DNA of 64,000 nt from Aselliscus stoliczkanus (Eukaryota; Chordata; Mammalia; Chiroptera; Hipposideridae): NCBI GenBank assembly GCA_033961575.1, contig CM066728.1, forward strand, positions 180,845,678 to 180,909,677, read 5' to 3'. Each line of letters opens with the position of its first letter. Position 1 is the first letter of the stretch. Of the stretch, positions 1 to 12,037 are shown in pieces. The notes under the pieces are model-generated. The model made no database searches, was not told the DNA's origin, and saw nothing but the letters and a program-made list of their open reading frames with translations. Made by a program: the position numbers and the translations under genes.

Positions 1-410
1 GTGAGTGAGTCTGTACGTGGGCCTTTTAAGAGGACATCTGAATTTCCCGTAGCCTTCTGTCCCACCTGGATGGTCGGAATCCCTACTGTTTTTCACAGCC
101 AGGTGTTGTGGGGGCTCCTCTTCCTGGGCTGGGATGTCTGGTATGGGACTGGGGTCCCATACTCCTTGGAGGAACCTCTATGGCTGAGATATCCCTCCTG
201 ATTCTCAACCACCACACAGAGGTTTGGGGTCTGTTCTGCGTCTCTGCTCCTCCTACTCATCTCAACATAACTGCTTCTTTATAATTTTAGTTATAGGACT
301 TCTGGTCAGCTAGACTTCAGATGGTTCTCCAGGTTGATGGTTCTATAATTTAGTTGTAATTTTGATGTGTTCACAGAAGGATACAGGCAGTGTTTATCTA
401 CTCTGCCATA
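1..410 (-). mobile_element. L1/HAL1 5' UTR fragment, cut by window edge
   Basis: This stretch is a diverged copy of the sequence at about 45,265-45,705, which is the 5' UTR of a minus-strand L1/HAL1-like element. Shared blocks include the pieces around 105-125 (GTTGTGGGGGCTCCT) and 325-345 (CAGGTTGATGGTTCTATAA). The 5' end lies near 410, where the 'CTCTGCCAT' motif reads on the minus strand as the start of an L1 5' UTR. The rest of the element would lie left of the window. The short open frame at 1-201 is not taken as a gene. Confidence 0.7.
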
Positions 411-485
411 TATTCTATATATTCTTTTATTAGTAGAGCTTAATCTGTGTTTGAGTAGAGGTGAGTAACCAGTGTAGCCATTGAT

Positions 486-680
486 AACAAGAGCTAACAT
501 TTCTCTAGCACTTCCTATGTATCAGCAATTGTGCCAGGTAGTTGGGTATAATATCTCATACCTTGAATCTTAAGAGATAGATAATTTTATTAGCTCATTT
601 TTAAACTGATGAAGCTGAACCTCAGAAAGGTTAGGAAATTTGTCCAAGGTCACACAATGTGTAAGTGTTGAGTTATAAAT
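486..680 (-). repeat. MIR SINE, ancient
   Basis: The plus strand reads as the reverse complement of a MIR element: a 'gcacttcctatgtatcagcaattgtgccagg' type segment, then a 'gatgaagctgaacctcagaaaggtta' segment and 'ccaaggtcacaca'. These are the hallmark MIR core blocks from memory. The copy is diverged and has no visible target duplications. Confidence 0.75.
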
Positions 681-691
681 ACAAGGACTCA

Positions 692-709
692 AATATATAT
701 ATATATATA
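692..709. repeat. (TA)n microsatellite
   Basis: A short run of alternating T and A directly beside the SINE that begins at about 712. Confidence 0.8.
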
Positions 710-711
710 AT

Positions 712-1154
712 TTTAAGATTTTATTGGGGAATTGGGGGAGGGGAACAGCATTGGGGAACTGGGGAAGGGGAACAGACAAGTTGCTGTCCTTTTGTTCTTC
801 AGTCTAGCTGTGGAGGACATTGTTTCACTGACCCGTGTTGGTATCATCATTGCGCTCTTCCAGGATGAGGCAGATCGGTCACCGGCCTCTGGATGGTCGC
901 TCACCGTGGCTATTGGCGGCTCACGCTGGCTGCCAGCCGCTCACGCTGGCTGCCGGCCACTCACTGTAGCCTATGGCAGCCCATTGCAGCAGGGGCTACA
1001 GCCTACACTGTCGCCAGGGCTCGCGCAGCCCAGCTCCAGGTGGAGCTGTTGTAGCTGTGGAGGGCAGTGTCACTGGCCCTCATATGTGGGATCCAAACCG
1101 GGGCCGCTGGCGTCCCAAGCCAGCTCCCAACCAACGTGCCACTCAGCCGGCCCG
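712..1154 (-). mobile_element. tRNA-derived SINE, long form
   Basis: Read on the minus strand, the element starts GGGCCGGCTGAGTGGC at 1154. It has an A-box-like segment, a B-box-like 'GGTTTGGATCCC' segment and the family signature 'CACATATGAGGGCCAGTGACACTGCCCTC', followed by a long body ending in 'CCCCAATTCCCCAATAAAATCTT'. Six other copies of this head occur in the window as short (about 110 bp) versions. The open frames here (732-1184, 973-1275) lie inside the SINE and are not genes. Confidence 0.85.
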
Positions 1155-1689
1155 ATATATTTTAATTCAGACCTTTTGTTTTAGACATATTGAAAACCAG
1201 CAGAAAAAGTCTTTATATTCAATTATAATCTTAAAGAGAGATGGAAACCAGATAAAACAGAAAATCTTTGAGTGATAGAACTAAAACACATAAACTCAAG
1301 CCTCTGAAATTTCACTGGGCCTCTAGGAAGTCCTGTGGAGAGATTCCTCACTAGCTAGTAGCTGAAGAGAGAAAAGTAGTCAAGCCTCCTAAATACCAAT
1401 CTCATGCATTTTTTACTAATGATAAAAGTTTACAAGTGGGTAATTATGTTTTAAAATTACCTTGAGGTACAAAATAATAACATTATGTGATTTTCAGATA
1501 TTAAATTGGGCTTATAACAGTATCAAGCAGAGATTATTTTCATGGTGTCACTTACTTTGTGATCAGGGATACAGTGGGGTATATGAAATGTCAAGATACA
1601 ATAAGAGCAAATGATTCATTAGGGTACTGATAAGAAAGGAAACAATGTACTTTCTCTTCAAAATTGAGATCACTTTATTATTAAATAAT

Positions 1690-2260
1690 TATAAAATCCA
1701 TTACTTGCTATATTTTAAATGTTTTAAACATTCAGAAAATGCACAAAGAAAAAATAAGCTTATTCGTAAATCACTCAGAGATGCTTGCTTCACTACTTCA
1801 TTTATAATTTATTTACATATTTAGGCTTCAGTCTATGCATATATATACATATATATTTTCTCACAAAAATGGGATTATACTTTCTATACTATTTTAAAAT
1901 GTATCTTTGTCACTTAACAGTGTATTGGCTATAGAATACTTTCTAAGTCAATACATAGAGATCTAGCATAACTGTTTCAATGACTATATAGTATTCCATT
2001 TTGAGACAGTAGCATAATTTATTCAGTTAATCTTCTATGGTTAGAAATTTATACTTACTCCCAAATTTTGGGTGTTACAAAGTCTGCACCAATAGACATA
2101 TAAGCACCTTTTCAAAATTTGTCTACTTATTTCCGCAGTATAAATTTCTAGAAACAGAACTGCTAAATAAAAGGAAATACAGATTTTTAAGGTTTTTGAC
2201 AATTATTTTCTGTTGCCTTCTGCTATCATATCAGTTGCTGAATATTTGAATAAAAATCCT
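1690..2260 (-). mobile_element. L1 3'-region fragment, old
   Basis: The plus strand carries the antisense of an old L1 3' region: 'tatagtattccattttgagacagtagcataatttattcagttaatc' type sequence, then 'tttgggtgttacaaa' and 'aaatttctagaaacagaactgctaaataaaagg'. The family is not assigned. Confidence 0.6.
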
Positions 2261-4931
2261 GAATTATAACCTGAAAGTTATATTATTTTGTGTTTAATAC
2301 CTATTTCTTTTACTAATATGGAGTGTGATTTTTAAAACATGGAGTCAGTGACTATTGGTTCCTTTCCAAGGCTAACGGGCGGTGTTTGATATTCACAGCA
2401 CAAATAGTTGCCCACATCTTTCTTAAAAAATATCCTTCTAAAATAAATTTCGGGTAGGTATTCTTATTCTCATTTAATAGGTGGAGAAAAAAGTGAGCTT
2501 AGATTCCCTCATTTCCTGACCCTCCTCTTTGCTGCTGGCAAAATCATGAAGCAGATGAAGTTTGTGACCCCTCTTCCATTCCATGACTCTTCTTTCTTCA
2601 CTTTGGTTGTGATCCATTCTGCTAGCCTTTGTGGGCCTTTATAGTCGCTCTCCCTAGGGCTTATCAAAGGCTGCTTTCAGAGACGCAAAGCCAAGCAAAC
2701 TGAGATATACACACTTCAAATATTTGCTTCCTATGGGCATTTAAACCATTGCACAAAAGTCTGAGACAAACAATGGAATTGTCTCATCAAGTTGAAGAGC
2801 ATCATATGTTCTGACTTTTGTCATTCTTTCATAATATTTTTGGAGTGTGTAAATATTTAATTTTACTTTTTTTTAAATAAAAATTAACTTTTCCATTCAA
2901 AATTTGTTGAGCATATACTATGTGTTAGGCACTTTACTAGGTGTTGGGCACATTTATAACAAATCTATACTGTTTCACTTGCTTAAGTATAAAATCAGCT
3001 CACATTTTTCTCTCTCTCCTTACAGTTCTTAAAACTGTATCACAGGCACAGAGTAATAAAAAAAAAAAAATTCAAACAGAATGGAATTAAATGAAAAAAA
3101 CATCCTCTCCCATGGCATCATCACCACTTCTGGCCTACAGAGGGAACCTATTTTCTATTTATTTTCTTTTACAACTTATTTTAGCTCTGCAATTCTGAAT
3201 AATGTACTATAATCTTTATTTATTGATTTATTAATTTAGATCATAACTTTTCACCTCATGTTCTAAAATATAGTAAATGCAGTTTGTTTATATCACTGCC
3301 ACTTCTTTTCTCTAGATTGTGTTGTATATAGTGGCAGTTGGACTTTTTAAAAAACATTTTACCCATTTTCCATTCTTTCTTTTGCCATATTAACAAAGAC
3401 AGTATGTCTAGCTAAAACCGCCACATCCCAGACTCCATTTGGAAGATGAAAAATTCTGGGAAAGCCTCTGTTTTCCTGATTCAGGTTGCAACCTTTCCTT
3501 CTTTTTCTTGCTGAAATATGGAGGCAATTCCTACAGGCACAATAGCCATGAGGTGACAAGGCCATGAGGTGACACGTGTATCAATGACAATAAAAACGAT
3601 GGTATAGAAAGACAGCATCTGAGTCCCAGGCATCATTGTTGAAAATCTGTCCTGCTCTGGCCTCCTACCTCTGGATCTATTGTAGGTGGGAAAATTAACG
3701 CCTTTCTGTTCAAGCTGCTGCTAATAAGGCTGTTCCTTACTTTTAACTGAAAGCATTCCTAATAGAAATAGTTATATTATTTTCATTCTTCATGAGTAAC
3801 TTTGTAGGCATATACTTTTAAGAATGAATATGAGTATAAATGACATACTTAAATCATTATGTGTTGTTTCATCCACATTAAACAATATCCCATGACTCCA
3901 CCCTCTAATCACTTGTTTATTGTTATTTTCAAAGAGATACTGGGAAGAACAAGAGGTAAAAAAGGAAGGTTATCTGCCATCTTGAGCCAGGAACTTCACA
4001 TGTTTTTTTGATATTTAATTTACTCAAACTTCATGTGACCTAGAACGTTTTTTCCTTTCCCCTAGGGTACTCATATCTGCTGAAAGGTCCTGAGGGTGGC
4101 TACTGAAATGCTTATCTGTTCTTGAGAGCATGTGGATTGTTGAGTGGGAATAATGAAGGTCAAGGGAGAGAAGATCTCTAATCTGCTCTTTGCCAAGTCT
4201 AGTTTTTGGAATTAAAATGCTGTACTGAGGAAGATATAATATATAGGCAGAGGACATTTAGTTATTTTGGTCAGGAGGGAAATAATATTAGAACTAGTGG
4301 AGGAACTCAATGGTATTTGACATTGCACTTGGGATTATTATTACTGTGTGGTCAAAAGTCTATGAAAATGTATTTCCTCCTATTTTGGTCAGTTAAAAGA
4401 GGACAAGGTCACTGATGGGCCATTCTCTATGGGAGGCAACCAGGTAGGTAACCACTGAGTGTCACAGCAAGGTGCAGTCAGACAATGGATCCCACAGAGG
4501 CAGTCTTTTCCAAGTTGATCAACAACAACAGTTCATTAAGGTCAATAAATCACAATTGTAAATTGTTCTCCCACTGCTTCCCTCTACTACTATTTTCTCT
4601 TTGAGTTATTACCATTCATGGCTTCCAACAAAAAGAATAAAAGAAGAGAAAACAATCAGAAAAGTTTTTAGACTTGTTGGTGAACACCTGTTACAGATGA
4701 GTGTGCTGGTGTCTGCATGGACATTATCATAACTTGACAGTCCAACATCCATGCTCAGAGCCTTTGGAAGGCTCTTTGGCACTGTATGAGTATCCCCAGT
4801 TACTCAGTGTGTGTGTTGCCTGTGTTTCTCCATTCTCAAGTGATGATCAGAGAGGAAATCAAGATAAAAAAGGGAACAGAGGCTCATTAAGGACTAGTAA
4901 GAGTTCCCTGTGACAAAAGATTTGAAGTTCT
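2261..4931. other. Intergenic, no gene seen
   Basis: No open frame of convincing length or similarity was found on either strand. A MIR-like scrap occurs at about 2,905-2,960 ('ctatgtgttaggcacttta'). Sequence at 3,360-3,750 looks like an old interspersed repeat that I cannot name. Poly(A) runs occur at about 3,058-3,070. Confidence 0.6.
4915..4929 (+). repeat. SINE target duplication, left copy
   Basis: AAAAGATTTGAAGTT is repeated exactly at 5394-5408 and flanks the SINE at 4932-5393. This proves a discrete retroposition event. Confidence 0.9.
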
Positions 4932-5393
4932 GGGCCGGCCGAGTGGCGCATTGGTTAAGAGCTGGCTTGGGACACCAGTGGCCCCGGTTCAGAGCCCACA
5001 TATGAGGGCCAGTGACACTGCCCTCTACAGCTAAGATGGTGAACAACAGCTCCACCTGGAGCTGGGCTGCTGTGAGTCCCCCGGGACGGCATAGCTGCAG
5101 CCCCTGCTGCAGTGGGCTGCCATAGGCTACAGTGAGTGGCCGGCAGCCAGTGTGAGGGCTGGCAGCTGGTGTGAGCTGCCAAGAGTTGCTGTGAGTGGCC
5201 TTCCAGAGGCCAGCGACTGATTTACCTCACCCAAGAGGACCGTAATGATAACACCAACATGGGCCAGTGAAGCAATGTCCTCCACAACTAGACTGAAGAA
5301 CAAAAGGACAGCAACTTGTCTGTTCCCCTTCCCTGATTCCCCAACGCTGTTCCCCTCCCCCAATTCCCCAATAAAATCTTTAAAAAAAAAAAA
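4932..5393 (+). mobile_element. tRNA-derived SINE, long form, with target duplication
   Basis: The best-preserved long copy in the window, about 460 bp. It has a tRNA-like head at 4932-5030, with A-box-like GTGGCGCATTGGTT and a B-box-like 'CGGTTCAGAGCCC'. A body follows with repeated 'CAGTGAGTGGCC/GGCAGCCAGTGTGAG' units, then a terminal segment 'CCCCAATTCCCCAATAAAATCTT' and a poly(A) tail. A 15-bp exact target duplication flanks it. The tail motif contains AATAAA just before the A-run. Confidence 0.9.
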
Positions 5394-5408
5394 AAAAGAT
5401 TTGAAGTT
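5394..5408 (+). repeat. SINE target duplication, right copy
   Basis: Exact partner of 4915-4929. Confidence 0.9.
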
Positions 5409-6715
5409 GTCCCTGTCATCTTTTTTATTTTTCATGGCTGGGCTACCAGGGAATGGGGAGTAAGGATTAACCTACTCGCCCAGTGTGAGGCACCAAACCT
5501 AAAGAGATTTCCAGTGGGAGGCTGGGTTCAGCGATAATGTCTGTGTAATTGTACAGTGAACGGGAGATAGAAATTGTATTGCATCAGAATAAGATAAGAT
5601 AAGAATCCAGTCCATTTTTTTTTCTTTCTAAAAATGTGTTTAAAATAGCTGTGGTTATCAAGCTAAGTTCTGTCTTATTGGCCAGCCAACTACATAACCA
5701 TGTTGTTGTTTTTAACTACATAAAAGAGAATAATTGTCTGAGCTATCTGAGATTTTTATGCAGATTTTATAAAATTCTACTTTGGCATAGGGATGGGAGT
5801 ACTTTGTAATAGAAGCTCCTATATTTTAGTGAGAGACTAATAGATAGAAATTGTAAAGAGAAAAAAAAAAAACAGCCACCCTTTAGTAAGCTCTTACTGC
5901 ATGCCAGGCATTGTGCTTGTGAAGTCCCCCACAGAGAGTGGACACAGAATGGAATTGTTTGCCACATCCTCTTCCCACAGACCTCCCCAAGCCCACAGAG
6001 CCTGGGGTGAAACCAAGGGTTTAGGGTGAAACAATTTGAAAAAAATGAAACCTTCTTTTTTGATGAGCATGAAAACTATTATATTGTAACCCAGAGAGGC
6101 TGAGCATTCTTAGCTTAATAAATCCGATGTTATTAGGCCATAAGAAATAAGAACAAAGTTAAGTAAATAGAAAGAAAATTAATCTCTCATGCAGACCACA
6201 CTTACTGTTTCAGGGGTGGGGTGTATGGTAGAAAATTAATCCATGGAATTCAGCTATGTTGGGTGTTAGGAAAGCTCAAGTTGCAGCCTGGAGAGGAAGA
6301 AGCTGATACTAAGTGTCGTCCTCCCTTTATGTGTCTCCCCTTCTTCAACAGATGCTGAGGTCCACAAATGCCCAACAGAGGCCAATGGGTCTAAAGCAAA
6401 TTCAACAAATATATTCATGTCCTTTAAACTAATTATAAAGTTTACAGCCAATACAATGGAAGGGATGATTTAAATAACCTTTGAAGGTTTCTATGGCATT
6501 TTAACTGACTGATTTTCATTTTGGCTTCATAGCAGCATATCAAAGAAAATTAAAGTTGTCTTTGCCTCTGTTTACTATAGCTTGTAGAAGCTGAGGTGGA
6601 GAGGGGGGCCCTCTTTCAAGGCAAATCCTGACAGAAGAGTTGATAAAGTTCCCCCACCTTTCACAAACTAGTACCTAGGATAGAAGTGAAAGGGGTATTT
6701 CATCTCCCCTGTGCT
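5409..6715. other. Intergenic, no gene seen
   Basis: AT-rich sequence without a supported gene. A short MIR-like scrap is at about 5,885-5,925 ('ctcttactgcatgccaggcattgtgcttg'). Confidence 0.6.
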
Positions 6716-7185
6716 ATTTATTGAATTCTGTCCCCTCCTCCAGTAAATCCATCTGGTGAAGCCCTAACCCCAATACCTCAAAATGTGGTCTTACTTGGAA
6801 ATAGAGTTGTTGCAGATGTAATTAGTTAAGTTAGGATGAAGTCATACTGGAGTAGAGTGGGTCCCCTAATCCATATGACTGGTGTCCCTATTAAAAGTGG
6901 AAATGTGGACACAGACACACACAGCGAGAGTGCCATGTGAAGATGAAGGGGGAGATCAGGGTGATGTAATAGAAGCTGAGGAATGCCAAAGATTTCTGCA
7001 AACCATCAAAAGCCAGGAAAAAGGTCTGGGACATACTCTCCCTCAAAACTTTCAGGAGGAACCAACCCTGCTGACAACTTGATCTTGACTTGTAGCCTTC
7101 AGACTGTCAGACAGTCAATTTCTGTTGTTTAAACCACCCAGTTTGTGGCACTTTGTTACATCAGTTCTAGTACACTCATATACCC
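6716..7185 (+). mobile_element. Old LTR, probably ERVL-MaLR type
   Basis: Blocks recognised from memory include 'ttgaattctgtcccc', 'gaagccctaaccccaatacctca', 'atgactggtgtcccta', 'ggaaccaaccctgctgacaacttgatcttg' and 'tttctgttgtttaaaccacccagtttgtggc'. These belong to a very common old mammalian LTR-like repeat. The MaLR assignment is from memory and could be wrong. The open frame at 6882-7082 lies inside it. Confidence 0.5.
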
Positions 7186-7899
7186 TGCCACCAAAGTCTG
7201 AGTTTCACTAGGGTTAAGAGACTGTCATTGCAAGTGAGAGAGGGGACATTGAGTAGAACTGTCATAGCTTTACTGAATTAGCCGAAGAGCAGGGCTATAC
7301 ACTGTACTCAATTGAAAGATTGGCAATGCCCATCACTATATGGGAAAGCCTTCTAAGTGCTCCCAGGAAAAGCAGCTGAAATGCTATCAAATGGGAACTG
7401 TAGTCTGTAAAGAAATAAATTTATACCTTGCACATACATAGAGGATGTTAATCTCTTCAAGTGATTTCTTGTACCTAGCCAGCTATACACAGTTCCTGCT
7501 TCAGAGACACCTCATTAGCCTTATTGTGAGCTGAGAAGAGGTTCTGGGGCGTTCGAGGTGGTTCATTAATAACATCAACTGTTGCCTCTCAGTCTGGTTG
7601 AGAATTGTTATTTCAGTCCTTTCAAAAATTTATCTCTGTGGCAATGGCAACAGAGGAGTTAAGTCGTGAATATGAAGAGAAAAGAGCATTTTAAGGTTAA
7701 GGGATTTATACAGAACTGCATTCCCAGGATATGTAATTCCCTGCTCAGTCATAGATCAGGCTGCCATGCCCTCATGCTCAGACCTCAGCAGCCTCTCAAT
7801 CTCCAGTCCCACCCACTCCCATCGATCCCTTCAAGCTGTGACCAGAGTCTCCTGTCTTAAAGAGACCTGAACGTGCATCTCTCTCCTCAAAATCCCAGT
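7186..7899. other. Intergenic, no gene seen
   Basis: No coding sequence, RNA gene or clear repeat was recognised on either strand. Confidence 0.55.
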
Positions 7900-8377
7900 T
7901 CTCAAGACCCTCACAACCTGTCCCAGCCGAAATTCCAGCTTCATTTTCTTCTCGCTCTTACTCAATCCTGTCATTTAGTTGCACTGTACTTCATGACATT
8001 CCCTGAATAGTCCATGTGTTTTTATGGCTCTGGTTATTTTTGTTGTTCAGATTGCTCTTTTTTTGAAAAGCCCTCTCTCCCATTCTTTTCATTTTAAAAT
8101 ATTACTAGCTCTTTAAATCTGAGTTCAAATATCTTCTTTGTGAAGGCTGCTCAAATCCTGTCAAACAGAACAAACCTGGACTTCTATCTGAAATTGTTCG
8201 TTATGTTCAAATGACATTTACCATCATGTTATCATTTTTAGTCATATACTTATCTGTTTCTTTCCCTTGAAAATGAGCTTCTTGAGGATAATGTCTGTAT
8301 CTTGTTTGTCTGTGTAAGCCCCAGGCTTAGCACAGTGTCTGGTATGCATTACACATTTAGGAAATGTTTGTTGAATT
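7900..8377 (+). mobile_element. LINE2 3' end
   Basis: The 3' end reads 'gagcttcttgaggataatgtctgtatcttg', then 'agccccaggcttagcacagtgtctggtatgcat', then 'aatgtttgttgaatt'. This is the standard L2 3' terminal arrangement, recalled from the family consensus. The upstream extent to about 7,900 is approximate. Confidence 0.7.
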
Positions 8378-9283
8378 GCATTCGAGGACAGAACTATGTG
8401 CCTCTGCAAAGACATAGCTTTTAAATAGAAATGTGTGGGCAGTTTAACTCTGAAGCTCTGGTTATCTTCCTAAAAAGATTTAGCTGAACCCCAGTCTAAA
8501 GCATTCTAAAGTGGCAGGCAGCTTTATGAATCACTAACTTTGATCAGTACACAAACATCACATCACAACACAAGGGCGAGAGAAGAGCCAGTCAGGCATG
8601 GGCCTGAGTACCTCCCCACATTTCTAAGGATGGGCCAACCAATCTGGACCCCCCTTCACAAAATATAAGATGAAGGAAATACAGATGGGTTGCTTCAAAA
8701 GTCAGGGGAGGTCATTGTGGGCGGGGTTTTAGTTCATTTTCTAGTCATCCCCAACCCTATTTCAAGGCTCAAATAACTTAAACACTGTAGGGGCTTCACC
8801 TGGCTTCAGTCATGGCCAAAGCATTATTTTCAAGAGTGTGTCTTCATCTGTCTTTCCCTTCTGCCCCTCCTTTGGCTTGGTTTTATTGGTAAGCATTTCT
8901 TCCAGTGTGGGGACATGCCAGGTGGACCAGAGAAAGGAGCCACCTAAAGTTGTTCGGAGCACAAGCTGTGTAGCTGGGTGTGGCCATCCTGGCTCCAGGC
9001 TTACACTGATCCAGGTCCCTACCCCTTTTTCCCCAGCATTCCAGCAAGAGTTCTGCTTGTTATTCAAATAGCCTCTGCTTGGATCATTTATCTCCTCCTG
9101 ACCAGTAACTGTGGCCATGGAAATGCCAGTGCTCTGGGCTGGCACCTGAGTTAGATGCCTACTCCCACAGCTGTGGGTGGTGGTCCTGATACCAGGTGGG
9201 CAACAGCAGATGTACAATAATATGTAAAGAGCTGAGCAGAGTTCAGACATATCATAGGAGATTGATAAAGACTAGTTCTTGGG
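8378..9283. other. Intergenic, no gene recognised
   Basis: A 146-codon open frame on the minus strand (8810-9250) overlaps a 77-codon frame on the plus strand. I recognise no domain or homology, and there is no promoter or splice context, so I leave it uncalled. The rest shows no gene. Confidence 0.5.
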
Positions 9284-9455
9284 ATGGCCCATTAGCTTAG
9301 GTGTTTAGAATGCAGTGCTCATAACACCAAGATTGCCAGTTCAATTCCCACATGGGCCAGGGACCTGCACCCTCCACATCTAGACTGAAGACAACAACTT
9401 GACTTGGAGCTGATGGTTCCGGGAAAAACACAATGTTCCCCAATTAAAAAAAGAC
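9284..9455 (+). mobile_element. tRNA-derived SINE, variant
   Basis: The head reads 'GATGGCCCATTAGCTTAGGTG', with a B-box-like 'CCAGTTCAATTCCCACATGGGCC', a short body containing 'CTAGACTGAAGACAACAACTTG' and the family tail 'GTTCCCCAATTAAAAAAA'. It shares its tail and the 'CACATGGGCCAG' block with the other SINEs here but has a different head. Confidence 0.7.
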
Positions 9456-10769
9456 TAATTCTCTTTCCTGTTCACCCTTCTCAATAGTCTATTTCTTTTA
9501 CCCATCTTTTTTCTTGACATTTCAAAGATTTGTGAAACAATTGGTCTTGCTCCTTAAATAACTTTCTGGAGTCCACTTATAGAAATGTTGAAGTTGAAAT
9601 TTTAGAAATGTCTTACTTATATTTGGTAATCATAGATGCTGAATATTCTTCTCCAATATTTATAAATATGACTGGTGAAAAATTACATTTATTTATATTC
9701 TATTATGAGAGCAATACTGTTATCCACTATCTACTTATTTAGGACTTGCTTTTTGTATGAGATTTTCAAAAGAGTGCTCCATAAGCCTACCTAATTTTGC
9801 ATGAGACATTTCTAAAATTTGTATTCACTTTTAATTAAGTTAAACATTGGGTATCTTTCCATAGGCAAAGTTTTGTACTGGATGGACCACATCACATGTT
9901 CCAGTTATTCATCAAGAGTTTGAGGTATTCTTATTGTTGTCCAATTTATGTAACTTGCCTGAGATCATACACTTAGAAAATAGCAGAATCCACATTTGCA
10001 CGTAGGTTTGTATAACTCCATGTCCTGTCCCTTTTTCACTAGAGTATAGTAAAAAAAAAAAAAATTTAATGTCTGGACTTTTATATTCACAGATTTCCAA
10101 CTCAGGCATGTCTGGATTAGTAAATCATTTTTAGCTTTGAAAACTATTTGTTTTGCCTCTGGGATTTTACAAAAGAAAAAAGAAGCCAAGAGATTTAATA
10201 ATGAAAAAAAAAGAGAATGTCTTTTTCCTCCACATTGTGGAGGAAAGTTTGTGCTTTCATTACACAATGCAAGCCATTTGATTCTTAAACATTTGCGTGA
10301 GATAATGAAAGCAGCTGGTGCCAGACTGAAAGGAAACTGCATGCAGAGCTGGTGAGGGATAAAAACATAGTGGTCGAGAGAAGGAAGTGCAGCCTTGCCA
10401 GGGAAAACGATGATTCATGGCTCAGGCAGCTGCCTCGAAAACCCTTAAGAGAAAATATTCACTAGAGAGCCTGTCGAGAGAGCGGATGGGAATTTCCTAA
10501 TCTCTCGAGAGAAATGGAGAGAGTCCTTTTCTGGATGGGAGTGGAAGGGAAACGAAATGCTTGAGTGAGGAGAGCAGCCCCTCCTCAGGGAAACGAGGCA
10601 AAGTCAGGAGCTGGAGCCACGGGACCATGGAGCTTCGGTTCCTGCTCTAAATCACAGAGTCAGTGCTATGTAGTTGGATAAAAATAACATTTTTTTATGT
10701 TATTTTTATAGCAGATGTAGCAGATGATTACAGGTAGTTAAGAGTATCCTCTTTCATTCCAAATAGGTC
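9456..10769. other. Intergenic, no gene seen
   Basis: No convincing gene. The overlapping minus-strand frames at 9912-10342 are low-complexity and contain homopolymer runs, so they are not called. Confidence 0.55.
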
Positions 10770-10960
10770 TCGTTCTTTCCTAAGTCTTTAGGAAAGTTAC
10801 TGAACCTTACTGAGCCTTGTTTTCCTTATGTGTAGAAAGGAGATAGTAATACTTTCCTCCTAGGGCTCTCAGGAAGATTAAATAAGATGGTATATATTGA
10901 TAACATGCATAGCAAGGTCCCTTGCAGAACATCTGTCCTTAAGAAATACACCTGTTATTA
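10770..10960 (+). repeat. MIR SINE, ancient
   Basis: Sense-strand MIR core: 'aaagttactgaaccttactgagccttgttttccttatgtgtagaaaggagatagtaatac', followed by 'agggctctcaggaagattaaataagatggtatat'. The order matches the MIR consensus from memory. Confidence 0.75.
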
Positions 10961-11039
10961 TTGTGTTTGCATCATGCTATGATTACAAATATTTACATTG
11001 GGAAAGCATCATGTAAAAATAGTTGCTTTGATGATTCCT

Positions 11040-11632
11040 CAAAAATGTAAATATAGAATTATCATATGATCCAGAAATTCTGGGTATGTACCTAAAAGAA
11101 GAGAAAGCTGGGACTCAAACAGGTATTTGTAGACCTATGTTTATAACAGCATTATTCACAATAGTCAAAAGATGGAAGCAACTCAAGTGTTTATTAATGG
11201 ATAAATTGATAACAAAATGTGATATATACATACAACGGATTATTGTTCAGGCTAAAAAAGGGAAGGAAATACTGACACATGCTACAGCATGGACAACACT
11301 TGAAGACATTATGGTAAAAGAAATAAGCCAGTCACAGAAGGACAAATACTGTATGATTCCACTTTCATTCCACTTATGAGGTAACTAGAGTAGTTAAATT
11401 CATAGAGACAGAAAGTAGAATGGTGGTTGCCAGGGGTTGGAGGGAGGAGGAAATGGGAAATTAGTATTTCATGGGTACAAAATTTCAGTTGGGGAAGATA
11501 AAGTTCTGGAGATGGGTGGTGGTGATGGTTACACAAATATGTGAATGTACTTAATGCCGCGAAACTGTATACTTAAAAATGGTTAAAATGGTAAATTTAA
11601 TGTTATTTTACTACAATAAAAAGAAGGAAAAA
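11040..11632 (+). mobile_element. L1 3' end, old L1M type
   Basis: The sense strand holds the familiar 3' part of an old L1. It runs from 'tattattgttcaggc' through 'cttgaagacattatggtaaaagaaataagccagtcacagaaggacaaatactgtatgattcc' and 'atagagacagaaagtagaatggtggttgccagggg' to 'gaaactgtatacttaaaaatggttaaaatgg', and ends in an A-rich tail. The open frame at 11086-11379 is an ORF2 and 3'-end remnant, not a host gene. Confidence 0.8.
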
Positions 11633-11976
11633 ATAGTTTCCTTTTGCACTGGGTTTTGTATTCTGCAACTTGAAATGCAATTGGTGCACCTATACAATGT
11701 ACAAAGTGCTCTGGGCTTTTTTCGTAGGGTTAGCATGTGGCGATATTGATCAATTTCTTCAGCAACCTTTTAAAATACAAAAAAAAAAACTATTGTAAGT
11801 GTGACATAAAAACCTCAAACAATCTGTTAACAATAATCACCTTAGACCATAAGATAATTTTTCCTTTCTAAGGGTGTATTGACAATTTTATCTTAGAATC
11901 TTATTAAGAAACCTTAAGATGTCAAACAATGTATATTGATTCTGACAAAGGGACACAAGATGTTTTGGCTCCCTTT

Positions 11977-11978
<2 letters not shown>
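11633..11978. other. Intergenic, no gene seen
   Basis: AT-rich; nothing recognised. Confidence 0.6.

Positions 11979-12037
<59 letters not shown>
11979..12037. repeat. (TG)n(TA)n microsatellite
   Basis: About 22 TG units followed by a TA run. The antisense open frame 11914-12174 simply translates it. Confidence 0.95.

Noticed and set aside
732..1275. 150- and 100-codon open frames
   Set aside because: They lie within the antisense of a long-form SINE; similar frames recur in every long SINE copy of the window.
4932..5030. Possible functional tRNA gene
   Set aside because: The A-box and B-box-like blocks belong to a SINE head. No cloverleaf with paired acceptor stem can be formed, and many copies with target duplications exist.
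8810..9250. 146-codon open frame on the minus strand
   Set aside because: No recognised domain, no promoter or splice context, and an overlapping plus-strand frame of similar quality. Treated as chance.
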